Part shown: in pieces, positions 9,676-16,955 of the stretch | Numbering within the stretch: the stretch's first letter is position 1 | Layout: every line of letters begins with the position of its first letter | Assembly: GCA_002698995.1 (NCBI GenBank) | Contig: PAAX01000011.1 | Coordinates: 95,459 to 159,458, forward strand | DNA: 64,000 bases | Reading direction: 5' to 3' | DNA from: Ignavibacteriota bacterium | Lineage (GTDB): Bacteria; Bacteroidota; Ignavibacteria; Ignavibacteriales; Melioribacteraceae | Program-made: the position numbers and the translations under genes | Notes under the pieces: model-generated | Seen by the model: the letters and a program-made list of their open reading frames with translations, nothing else | Databases searched by the model: none | Told to the model about the DNA's origin: nothing

Positions 9676-11118
9676 ATGAAAAGAATAACAAACATATTCA
9701 TCAACACAAAAGGAAATAAACTTCGATTAGCCGAAGTTGTTTTCGCTGATAAAATAACAGAAATTAATTTTCTTTCAAATGAATTTGATTGGAACGATGT
9801 AAAAGATAAAAACTCACTCGATGAATTTAAGTCGCAAAACAAAAATGAAAGCGAAGCAAAAAATTTAATCGATGGTAATTTTTGTTTGTTAATGCCCGGC
9901 GCAATTGATCCTCACGTACATTTCGATACTCCCGGATTTGAATTTAGAGAAGATTTTGAACACGCATCGACTGCCGCAGCTTACGGTGGAGTAACAACTA
10001 TAATAGATATGCCTTGTACTTCCCTTCCTCCGGTTACTGATATTGAGAACTTCAAAACAAAATTAGAGGTAGTAAAAAGCCGAAGCTTAATTGATTTTGC
10101 TTTTTGGGGCGGAGTGCGCAGACAAGATTTTGATGATTTACAAAAATTAGAAAAACAAATTATTGAATTATCCGAAGCCGGAGTTGCAGGATATAAAGTT
10201 TACGTTATTTCCGGAATGGAAGAATTTTCCGATTTAACTTATGAACAGATTGAACAAGCTGCTCAAATCATAAAGCAAACCGGCAAGCCGATGGCAGTTC
10301 ACGCGGAAGATAAATCGCTGGTAGTTTCAAGAAGAGAAGCATTTCAAAAAGAAAATAAAGACAGTTGGAAAGAATACTGCATTGCAAGAGATGTTGAATC
10401 GGAGCAAAAAGCTATTGAACAGATAAAGAACATATCTGAGAAAACCGGTTGCAGAATTCACATCGTTCATCTGAGCTCTAAAGCGGGAATGGAAATAATC
10501 CGAACTGCAGCTAAAGAAAACATTAAACTTACATCTGAAACTTGTCCGCATTATTTGTATTTCACGCAAGGCGATTTTGAAAACGTAAAGATTAGGAATT
10601 TCTTAAAGACTGCTCCACCGGTAAAGTTTGAGGAAGATCAAAATGAGTTGTGGAAAGCTTTAAAAAATAATGAATTAGAATTTGTAACAACAGATCACGC
10701 TGGATGCAATCCAGATGAAGAAAAGACATCAGATAATTTTTGGCAAGTATACGGCGGCATTCCAGGAGTTGAACATCGTGTTCCGTTTTTGTTTAGTGAA
10801 GGTTTTATGAAAAACAGATTAACACTTGAACAGACAATAAAATTGTTATCGACAAATGCAGCAAAGTTTTTTAATCTTGCGGATAAAGGTGAATTATCGG
10901 AAAATAAAGATTCTGATTTTACATTAATTGATTTATGGAATTCACAAGTTATTTCCGCTGATAACATGCATAGCAAAGGAAAGTACACACCTTTTGATGG
11001 TGTTACTTTCAATGCTGTTGTAAAGAATACGTATTTAAGAGGTGAAGAAATTATGAATCGAGATAAAAATACATTTGGTAAAATTGGTTACGGAAGGTTT
11101 GTTGAAATAAAACCCTAA
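9676..11118 (+). CDS. Dihydropyrimidinase / allantoinase / hydantoinase-type amidohydrolase (HyuA-like)
   Basis: A 480-residue cyclic-amidohydrolase. Metal ligands are visible in DPHVHFDTPG, followed by REDFEHASTAAAYGGVTTI, the carboxylated lysine in GYKVYVISG, the histidines of VHAED and IHIVHLSS, and the catalytic aspartate in TTDHAGCNP. In gut bacteria and E. coli the HyuA member of this cluster opens a cyclic ureide or amide during urate breakdown; the family also holds allantoinase and dihydropyrimidinase, which similarity alone cannot separate. It is transcribed with ssnA, ygeY and ygeW downstream. Its ATG is at 9676, 15 bp after a perfect palindrome. Confidence 0.8.
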   Translation: MKRITNIFINTKGNKLRLAEVVFADKITEINFLSNEFDWNDVKDKNSLDEFKSQNKNESEAKNLIDGNFCLLMPGAIDPHVHFDTPGFEFREDFEHASTAAAYGGVTTIIDMPCTSLPPVTDIENFKTKLEVVKSRSLIDFAFWGGVRRQDFDDLQKLEKQIIELSEAGVAGYKVYVISGMEEFSDLTYEQIEQAAQIIKQTGKPMAVHAEDKSLVVSRREAFQKENKDSWKEYCIARDVESEQKAIEQIKNISEKTGCRIHIVHLSSKAGMEIIRTAAKENIKLTSETCPHYLYFTQGDFENVKIRNFLKTAPPVKFEEDQNELWKALKNNELEFVTTDHAGCNPDEEKTSDNFWQVYGGIPGVEHRVPFLFSEGFMKNRLTLEQTIKLLSTNAAKFFNLADKGELSENKDSDFTLIDLWNSQVISADNMHSKGKYTPFDGVTFNAVVKNTYLRGEEIMNRDKNTFGKIGYGRFVEIKP

Positions 11119-11189
11119 CCGCAAAGTCGCTAAGACGCAAAGGGATTACTTAAATCTATTTTTTCTTTGCGCCTCTGCGTCTCTGCGGT
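11118..11189. repeat. Imperfect inverted repeat of the ACCGCAGAGACGCAGAG type
   Basis: Two 25-bp arms (11118-11142 and 11165-11189) are reverse complements at 20 of 25 positions, with a 22-bp AT-rich spacer. The sequence is a variant of the purine-rich ACCGCAGAGACGC element that I know as a recurring intergenic repeat in several bacterial phyla. It starts at the HyuA-like stop codon and ends 19 bp before the ssnA ATG. Confidence 0.7.
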
Positions 11190-11208
11190 AAATCTTTATG
11201 AGAGTATT

Positions 11209-12531
11209 ATGAAAATAAAAAACGCTTGGATTTGCAGTGTAAAAAGTAATTCAATCACTCCCGTTTTCGGTGACATAATTTTATCCGATGGTAAAATTAA
11301 AGAGATAAAAAAGAAAAACTGGAACGATTACTTAAATAGTAAAACTAAAAGTGAAATAAACTCATACGATGCTAAAGGAAAAGTAGTCACGATTCCCAAT
11401 GTAAATTTTCACGAACACATTTATTCTCGTTTGGCAAAAGGTTTACCGATAAGCGGAGCAACAAACAACTTCATCAATATTCTAAAAAATCTTTGGTGGA
11501 AACTCGATCATGCACTCGATAATGAAATGACAAAAGCATCCGCAGAAATGGCAGCACTTGAATCAATTAAAAATGGCGTTACTTATATTTTCGATCATCA
11601 TGCTTCTCCGAGTAATACAATTGGAAGCTTGGATATAATAGGCGATGTACTTCGTGAAAGAAAATTAAAAGGTGTTCTTGCTTTCGAAACATCGGATAGA
11701 AACGGTGAATTTCTAAAGACTGAAGCTATAATTGAAAATAGTTCGAGAATCGATTTTGATGATAATGATATAAAGTATTTGTTCGGACTTCACGCTTCCT
11801 TCACACTAAAGAACGATACACTAAAAACAGTATCTGATTTTATAAATGAAAACGATTTAGGAATTCATATACACTTATGTGAAGATCCCGCCGATAGAAA
11901 AATAAGTAAAGATAAATTCGGTAATCTTCCTTTAACACGATTAATAAAATTCAATCTTCTTAACGATAAGAGTATCGTATCACACGCAATTCATTTAACT
12001 AAATCCGAGTATAAAAAGATTTACGATCACGGAAGCGCCATTGCCTTCAATCCGGATTCGAACCTTAATAACTCAGTTGGAATTCCGGATTTTAAAAACA
12101 TTTCTCAAGATCAAATTATGCTTTGCAGCACTGATGGGATGCATGCTAATCCGGCAAAAACTTTGAAGACATTCTTTCTGCTGATGAGACATTCCGGGTT
12201 GTCTTCTGAAGAAGCATTTGAACGAGTTATAATAACTTACTTCAACCAAATAAAATTTGTTAAAAAGTTTTTTCCCGATTATACTACTCTTAATAAAAAT
12301 GACAAAGCTGATTTTATAATTTGGGATTATGTGCCTCCTACTCCTTTCAACAAGAATAACTTTTGGGGACATTACATTTACGGTATTCTTGAAAGTCAAG
12401 TTTCATCAACAATGAAAGATGGTAGGTTTTTGATGAAAGAAAAAAAACTAATTGGTGTTAACGAATCAGAAATTCAAAAAGAAATATATAAACAAGGTGA
12501 AAGATTATTCAAAGAATTCAAAAAGTTGTGA
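11209..12531 (+). CDS. ssnA: SsnA-type amidohydrolase of the purine cluster
   Basis: A 440-residue amidohydrolase of the guanine deaminase / chlorohydrolase type. Metal ligands appear in VNFHEHIYSR near residue 65, IHLCEDP (His), SHAIHL (His) and CSTDGMHAN (Asp). SsnA is one of the proteins genetically linked to anaerobic urate breakdown in E. coli and gut bacteria, alongside YgfK, HyuA, YgeW, YgeX and YgeY; its precise reaction is a hydrolysis or deamination step. The ATG at 11209 is chosen over an in-frame TTG at 11167, since the extra 14 codons would come from the inverted repeat. ygeY starts 8 bp after its stop. Confidence 0.82.
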   Translation: MKIKNAWICSVKSNSITPVFGDIILSDGKIKEIKKKNWNDYLNSKTKSEINSYDAKGKVVTIPNVNFHEHIYSRLAKGLPISGATNNFINILKNLWWKLDHALDNEMTKASAEMAALESIKNGVTYIFDHHASPSNTIGSLDIIGDVLRERKLKGVLAFETSDRNGEFLKTEAIIENSSRIDFDDNDIKYLFGLHASFTLKNDTLKTVSDFINENDLGIHIHLCEDPADRKISKDKFGNLPLTRLIKFNLLNDKSIVSHAIHLTKSEYKKIYDHGSAIAFNPDSNLNNSVGIPDFKNISQDQIMLCSTDGMHANPAKTLKTFFLLMRHSGLSSEEAFERVIITYFNQIKFVKKFFPDYTTLNKNDKADFIIWDYVPPTPFNKNNFWGHYIYGILESQVSSTMKDGRFLMKEKKLIGVNESEIQKEIYKQGERLFKEFKKL

Positions 12532-12539
12532 GATGATTT

Positions 12540-13727
12540 ATGGAAAACATTGCAAAAGAAGTAAACAAGTTAGCTGAAAAGTATCAAGATTATACTGCGG
12601 AAAACTTATCGAAGTTAATTCAAAAAAAATCACTAAGCACTCAAGAAAAAGATGCGGCTGATGAATTACAGATTCAAATGAAAGAAGCCGGATTTGACGA
12701 AGTTAGAATTGACAAGCTCGGCAACGTTATCGGCAGAATAGGAAACGGTAAAAAAATAATTGCAATCGACGGACACATCGATACAGTCGATATGGGAAAT
12801 TTAGATAACTGGGATTTCGATCCTCTTGGCGGAGAAATTAAAGACGGATTTGTTCACGGGAGAGGGAGCGTTGACCAAAAAGGGGGTCCAGTTGCAGCAG
12901 TAACTGCAGGTAAAATAGTCAAGGACCTTGGTCTTACAAATGATATAACTTTATACGTAACCGGAACAGTTATGGAGGAAGACTGCGATGGCTTGTGTTG
13001 GAAGTATCTGGTTGAAGAAGAAAATCTAAAACAGGATGCCGTGATTATTACAGAGCCGACAAATTTAAATATTTATCGCGGTCATCGCGGAAGAGTGGAA
13101 ATGAATGCTGAGTTCTTTGGAGTTTCTTCTCACGGTTCGGCACCGGAACGAGGGAAGAATGCAATTTATATGGCATCTAAAGCAGCTCTTGAAATTGAAA
13201 AACTTCATGAACGATTAGACACTGATGAATTCCTTGGTAAAGGAAGCATAACTGTAACAGAGTTTCTTTCAAACAGTCCATCACTCTGCGCAGTATCCGA
13301 TTATGCTAAAATTCATATGGATCGCAGATTAACTTGGGGTGAAGACCGGGAATTAGCTATTTCTCAAGTAAATGAAATTATAAAAGATATGAAAGCAAAA
13401 GCCTTCTTACTTGATTATAAAACAAAAGCTTACACCGGTTTTGAATACGGAATGGAAAAATATTATCCGACTTGGAAACTTGAAGAAGATCATCCGTTGG
13501 TTCTAAAAGGGGTTGATGTTTACAAACAATTATTTGAAGCTGATCCGAAAGTTGATAAGTGGACGTTCTCAACAAACGGTGTAACGATAAATGGATATTA
13601 CAAAATCCCTACAATCGGATTTGGTCCCGGCAATGAAGTTTTAGCACACGCACCAAACGAGAAAGTACCGGTTGAACATTTGGTAAAAGCATCAGCGTTC
13701 TATGCTTTGTTTGCTATGAGTTATTGA
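12540..13727 (+). CDS. ygeY: YgeY-type M20 metallo-hydrolase
   Basis: A 395-residue M20 (ArgE/DapE-type) di-zinc amidohydrolase that matches YgeY, historically named a selenium metabolism hydrolase. Visible motifs are DGHIDTVD (His79), GRGSVDQKGG (bridging Asp), VMEEDCDG (catalytic and metal Glu pair), TEPTN, and a SHGSAPERGKNA dimerisation-domain segment. In the anaerobic urate pathway it is placed near the end, where acyclic carbamoyl or amide intermediates are cleaved toward diaminopropionate; that step is established only for related clusters. It is followed by a 203-bp gap with palindromes before ygeW. Confidence 0.85.
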   Translation: MENIAKEVNKLAEKYQDYTAENLSKLIQKKSLSTQEKDAADELQIQMKEAGFDEVRIDKLGNVIGRIGNGKKIIAIDGHIDTVDMGNLDNWDFDPLGGEIKDGFVHGRGSVDQKGGPVAAVTAGKIVKDLGLTNDITLYVTGTVMEEDCDGLCWKYLVEEENLKQDAVIITEPTNLNIYRGHRGRVEMNAEFFGVSSHGSAPERGKNAIYMASKAALEIEKLHERLDTDEFLGKGSITVTEFLSNSPSLCAVSDYAKIHMDRRLTWGEDRELAISQVNEIIKDMKAKAFLLDYKTKAYTGFEYGMEKYYPTWKLEEDHPLVLKGVDVYKQLFEADPKVDKWTFSTNGVTINGYYKIPTIGFGPGNEVLAHAPNEKVPVEHLVKASAFYALFAMSY

Positions 13728-13744
13728 TTAGAAATAGAACAAAT

Positions 13745-13898
13745 TTCCGTCGGTTTTAACCGACGGAATACAAACACACTTAAATATAATTGGGCTTTAG
13801 CCCCATAATGCAATCTTGAATGGGACTAAAGTCCATATAGATTGGAAATATTTTCTCCGTCCACTTGGCATAGCCATCCCTAAGGGAGAAGTGGACGG
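13745..13898. repeat. Cluster of four intergenic palindromes
   Basis: The gap between ygeY and ygeW carries four hairpin-forming units: 13745-13768 (TTCCGTCGGTT, 2-bp spacer, exact reverse complement), 13792-13803 (GGGCTTTAGCCC), 13823-13834 (GGACTAAAGTCC) and 13857-13898 (10-bp arms CCGTCCACTT / AAGTGGACGG enclosing a small inner TCCCTAAGGGA hairpin). They are much richer in GC than the surroundings. None has a T tract. Confidence 0.8.
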
Positions 13899-13930
13899 CA
13901 ATTAACTAAATTTTACATTTAGGAGCAACA

Positions 13931-14935
13931 ATGAATCTAAAAGGAAAGCACTTTTTAACTTGTGATGATTGGACAAAAGAAGAATTAGATGTTGTATTCA
14001 AAAGATCATTTGAATTAAAGAAAGAATTCTATGAAGAAAAACCACATCTTTACCTTCCTCACAAAACTTTGTTTATGATTTTCTTTGAACAGTCAACCCG
14101 CACAAGAAACTCAATGGAAGCGGGAATGACACAACTCGGCGGTCATGCACACGATTTAACAGCCGATAAAATGCAATTATCACACGGCGAATCTGCAAAA
14201 GATACAGCAATAATTTTATCTAGAATGGGTCACGGAATTGCATCTCGTAATTGCTTCTATGGAATTGGAGCTGATTACTTAGCAGAAATGTCAAAGCATT
14301 CTACAAAACCGATAATGTCATTACAAGATGATATTTATCATCCGTTTCAAGGACTTGCAGATTTAATGACAATATTTGAAAAATTCGGAAACGATCCGCG
14401 CGGATTAAAAGTAACAGTTTCATGGGCCTACGCAGATACACACTCAAAACCTTTGTCAGTTCCACAGACACAAGCTTTACTTTTCCCGAGATTTGGAATC
14501 GATTTAACAATTGCTCATCCGAAAGAATTTCCTTTGAGCAAAAACATTGTTGAAAGAGCAAAGAAACGTGCAGACGAAAACGGGACTAAAATTAGTTTCA
14601 CTAATAACATGGACGAAGCGTTTGAAGGTGCACATGTAGTTATTCCTAAAAACTGGGGCGGTTTTGGAGCTTACGGTGTGCAGGAATATCTCGACAATGA
14701 AGACGAATGCAAAAAAGAAATGAAAGTAAATTTGGAAAAGTATCACGATTGGATTTGTGATGATAGAAGAATAAAGTTAGCAGATAAAAATGTAAAACTT
14801 ATGCACGCACTTCCGGCAGATAGAAATCACGAAGTAACAGATGAAATTTTGGATGATCCAAATATTTCAGTGGTTTTTGACGAAGCAGAAAACCGACTGC
14901 ATACTGCTAAAGCTATTATGTCTTTGACGATGTAA
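13931..14935 (+). CDS. ygeW: YgeW-type knotted carbamoyltransferase
   Basis: A 334-residue member of the aspartate/ornithine carbamoyltransferase superfamily, YgeW branch. The carbamoyl-phosphate loop is QSTRTR (STRTR at 55-59), HPFQGLADL matches the HPxQ motif, and MHALPADR near the end takes the place of the HCLP motif. YgeW is thought to run in the catabolic direction, releasing carbamoyl phosphate from a ureido intermediate so that ATP can be made. No carbamate kinase gene lies in this window, so that last step would need a gene elsewhere. AGGAG precedes the ATG; the next gene starts 7 bp after its stop. Confidence 0.87.
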   Translation: MNLKGKHFLTCDDWTKEELDVVFKRSFELKKEFYEEKPHLYLPHKTLFMIFFEQSTRTRNSMEAGMTQLGGHAHDLTADKMQLSHGESAKDTAIILSRMGHGIASRNCFYGIGADYLAEMSKHSTKPIMSLQDDIYHPFQGLADLMTIFEKFGNDPRGLKVTVSWAYADTHSKPLSVPQTQALLFPRFGIDLTIAHPKEFPLSKNIVERAKKRADENGTKISFTNNMDEAFEGAHVVIPKNWGGFGAYGVQEYLDNEDECKKEMKVNLEKYHDWICDDRRIKLADKNVKLMHALPADRNHEVTDEILDDPNISVVFDEAENRLHTAKAIMSLTM

Positions 14936-14942
14936 CCGATAG

Positions 14943-16196
14943 ATGAATAAAAATTATAAATATATATGCAAAGACTGCAACACAGAATTTGATTCTGCAT
15001 TAATAGAATCAAAAATGATTTACCTATGTCCCGATTGCGGAAGCAGTAAAAAAAATACTCCACTAAAAGGTGTTCTTAAAATTGAACATGATTATGAAAG
15101 TCTAAAAGCTAATTACAGTAAAGACAAATTACTTAGTATAACAGCCGGTAAAATATGGGATTATCCTGATCTTTGGCCGATTGATTTTAATAAGATTGAT
15201 AAAAATGATTTAGAAAAATTATCACTTCCCTCAAATCAAATATTGAGATATAATGTTGATGGAAGAGAACTTTCTTTTCAAGATGAAACTAGAAATCCAA
15301 CTTATTCATACAAAGACCGTGCATCAATTTTAGTCGCACTTAAAGCCAAAGAACTCGGTATAAATGAAATTGCTGCAGCTTCTACCGGAAACGCCGGTTC
15401 TTCGCTAGCGGGTATTTGTGCTAGACTTGGAATAACTTCACACATCTTCGTTCCAAAAAACATTCCCGAAGCCAAACGCATCCAAATTCAATCATACGGC
15501 GCTAATATTTATGTAGTTGAAGGCGATTACGATCAAGCGTTTGATTTGTGTTTGGAAGTATCAACAAAGAATAATTGGTATAACAGAAACACGGCTTACA
15601 ATCCGCTTACAATTGAAGGAAAGAAATCGGCAGCCTATGATGTTTTTATAAACACAAAAGGGAATCTGCCTGATTACATTTTTGTCCCGGTTGGTGATGG
15701 TGTTATTATGAGCGGAATTTACAAAGGTTTTCTTGAGTTGAAAATACTCGGCTTAATTGAAAGACTTCCAAAACTTATTGCAGTTCAAGCTGAAGGCAGT
15801 TGTGCAGTTGTTGATTTTATTTCTTCTAATAGATTTATATATAAACCGGCAAATACAATTGCAGACAGCATCAGCGCGGGTGCTCCTCGGAATCTTTATA
15901 TGGCAGTAAATGCAGTAAAAGAATCAAACGGATTTGGAATTAAAGTCAGCGATGATGAAATACTTTCTTCTCAAAAGATACTCGCTTATAAAACCGGTTT
16001 ACTTGTTGAACCTTCGTGTGCTTCAACTTTTGCGGGTTATCAAAAGGTGAAAAACAAATTTGAAAAAGACGAAAAATTAATGTTGCTTATGACAGGCAGT
16101 GGTTTAAAGGATTTTGAGGCATTAAAAAAGTGGAATGAAAAGCTGTCTGTTAAAAGCAATAATGAATGGAAAAGTTTTTTGATTAAAGCTAGTTAA
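14943..16196 (+). CDS. Threonine synthase-like PLP enzyme with N-terminal zinc ribbon
   Basis: A 417-residue fold-type-II PLP enzyme. Residues 9-32 carry two Cys-x-x-Cys pairs (CKDC and CPDC), a zinc ribbon seen in some threonine synthases. The cofactor lysine is in TYSYKDRAS and the phosphate-binding region includes STGNAGSS. It sits directly after ygeW, the place where a diaminopropionate ammonia-lyase (YgeX) is expected. No threonine pathway gene is nearby. I infer that it may act as an ammonia-lyase on 2,3-diaminopropionate or a related amino acid, but a real threonine synthase cannot be excluded from sequence. The next gene begins at the base after its stop codon. Confidence 0.7.
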   Translation: MNKNYKYICKDCNTEFDSALIESKMIYLCPDCGSSKKNTPLKGVLKIEHDYESLKANYSKDKLLSITAGKIWDYPDLWPIDFNKIDKNDLEKLSLPSNQILRYNVDGRELSFQDETRNPTYSYKDRASILVALKAKELGINEIAAASTGNAGSSLAGICARLGITSHIFVPKNIPEAKRIQIQSYGANIYVVEGDYDQAFDLCLEVSTKNNWYNRNTAYNPLTIEGKKSAAYDVFINTKGNLPDYIFVPVGDGVIMSGIYKGFLELKILGLIERLPKLIAVQAEGSCAVVDFISSNRFIYKPANTIADSISAGAPRNLYMAVNAVKESNGFGIKVSDDEILSSQKILAYKTGLLVEPSCASTFAGYQKVKNKFEKDEKLMLLMTGSGLKDFEALKKWNEKLSVKSNNEWKSFLIKAS

Positions 16197-16799
16197 ATGA
16201 TGCACCACTCTATCACCGGAATAATTTTAACCGCCGGACTCTCCGGTAGAATGAACAGTTTTAAACCATTGTTAAAATTAAACAATGGTAAGACTTTCAT
16301 TCAAAATATTGCTGGAAAACTTATACAAGTTTGTGATGAAGTAATAATTGTAACCGGATTTAAGTGTGAAGATATTGAAAATAATCTAGATGCAATTGAA
16401 AAACACGATAAGTTGAGATTTGTATTCAACGAAAATTATCAATCGGGAATGTTTACGTCTCTTCAAGCAGGTTTAAGTGAAACAAATTCAAAATGGTTTC
16501 TATATCATTTTGTTGATCAACCAAGTTTACCGTCAAATTTTTACTCTGAATTTATTGTACAAATTGATAAGCAATTTAACTGGATTCAACCAAAGTATAA
16601 CAATAGAAAAGGTCATCCAATACTATTTGATGATTTCGTAAAGCATAAAATTCTAGAAATCAGTATAGATAAGACTTTGCGTGATGTTGCACGAGATACT
16701 TCAATCAATAAATATTTTTGGGAATGTGGTACAGAACTGATTTTTCAGGATATTGATTCTCCCGAAGATTATAAAAGGTCTAAGAATAACTTGACCTAA
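16197..16799 (+). CDS. MocA/MobA-like nucleotidyltransferase for molybdenum cofactor
   Basis: A 200-residue nucleotidyltransferase. The N-terminal LTAGLSGRMNSFKPLLKL matches the GxSxRMG...K loop, and HFVDQPSL carries the metal-binding aspartate of the MobA/MocA fold. MocA adds CMP to molybdopterin to make the dinucleotide cofactor of xanthine dehydrogenase-type enzymes. E. coli has mocA (ygfJ) in the corresponding cluster, and two molybdenum hydroxylases are encoded just downstream on the other strand, which supports the assignment. Its ATG abuts the preceding stop; a second ATG follows at once, so the start could be 16200. Confidence 0.75.
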   Translation: MMHHSITGIILTAGLSGRMNSFKPLLKLNNGKTFIQNIAGKLIQVCDEVIIVTGFKCEDIENNLDAIEKHDKLRFVFNENYQSGMFTSLQAGLSETNSKWFLYHFVDQPSLPSNFYSEFIVQIDKQFNWIQPKYNNRKGHPILFDDFVKHKILEISIDKTLRDVARDTSINKYFWECGTELIFQDIDSPEDYKRSKNNLT

Positions 16800-16945
16800 T
16801 GGGGTTAAAGCCCAATAATTTTCACCTAAATATTCCGTTGGCTAAAGCCGACGGCAATTATAATTCTCAATTCGCTATTCATTGTCTTCGCTTTTAAGCG
16901 ACGGATAATAATTCAACAGAAGAACTAATTGGGACTTAGCCCCAT
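16800..16945. repeat. Palindromes between the two convergent purine operons
   Basis: The 156-bp convergent gap holds several short inverted repeats: a GGGGTTAAAGCCC unit at 16801-16813, CCGTTGGCT AA AGCCGACGG at 16835-16854 (one mismatch), TCGCTTTTAAGCGA at 16888-16901 and TGGGACTTAGCCCCA near 16930-16944. They are relatives of the units between ygeY and ygeW. They could help to end converging transcripts, but they lack clear T tracts. Confidence 0.7.
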
Positions 16946-16955
16946 TGCCAAACAC

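Noticed and set aside
11167..11208. Upstream TTG start for ssnA adding 14 residues
   Set aside because: The extra codons derive from an intergenic inverted repeat, and the ATG at 11209 fits the family start.
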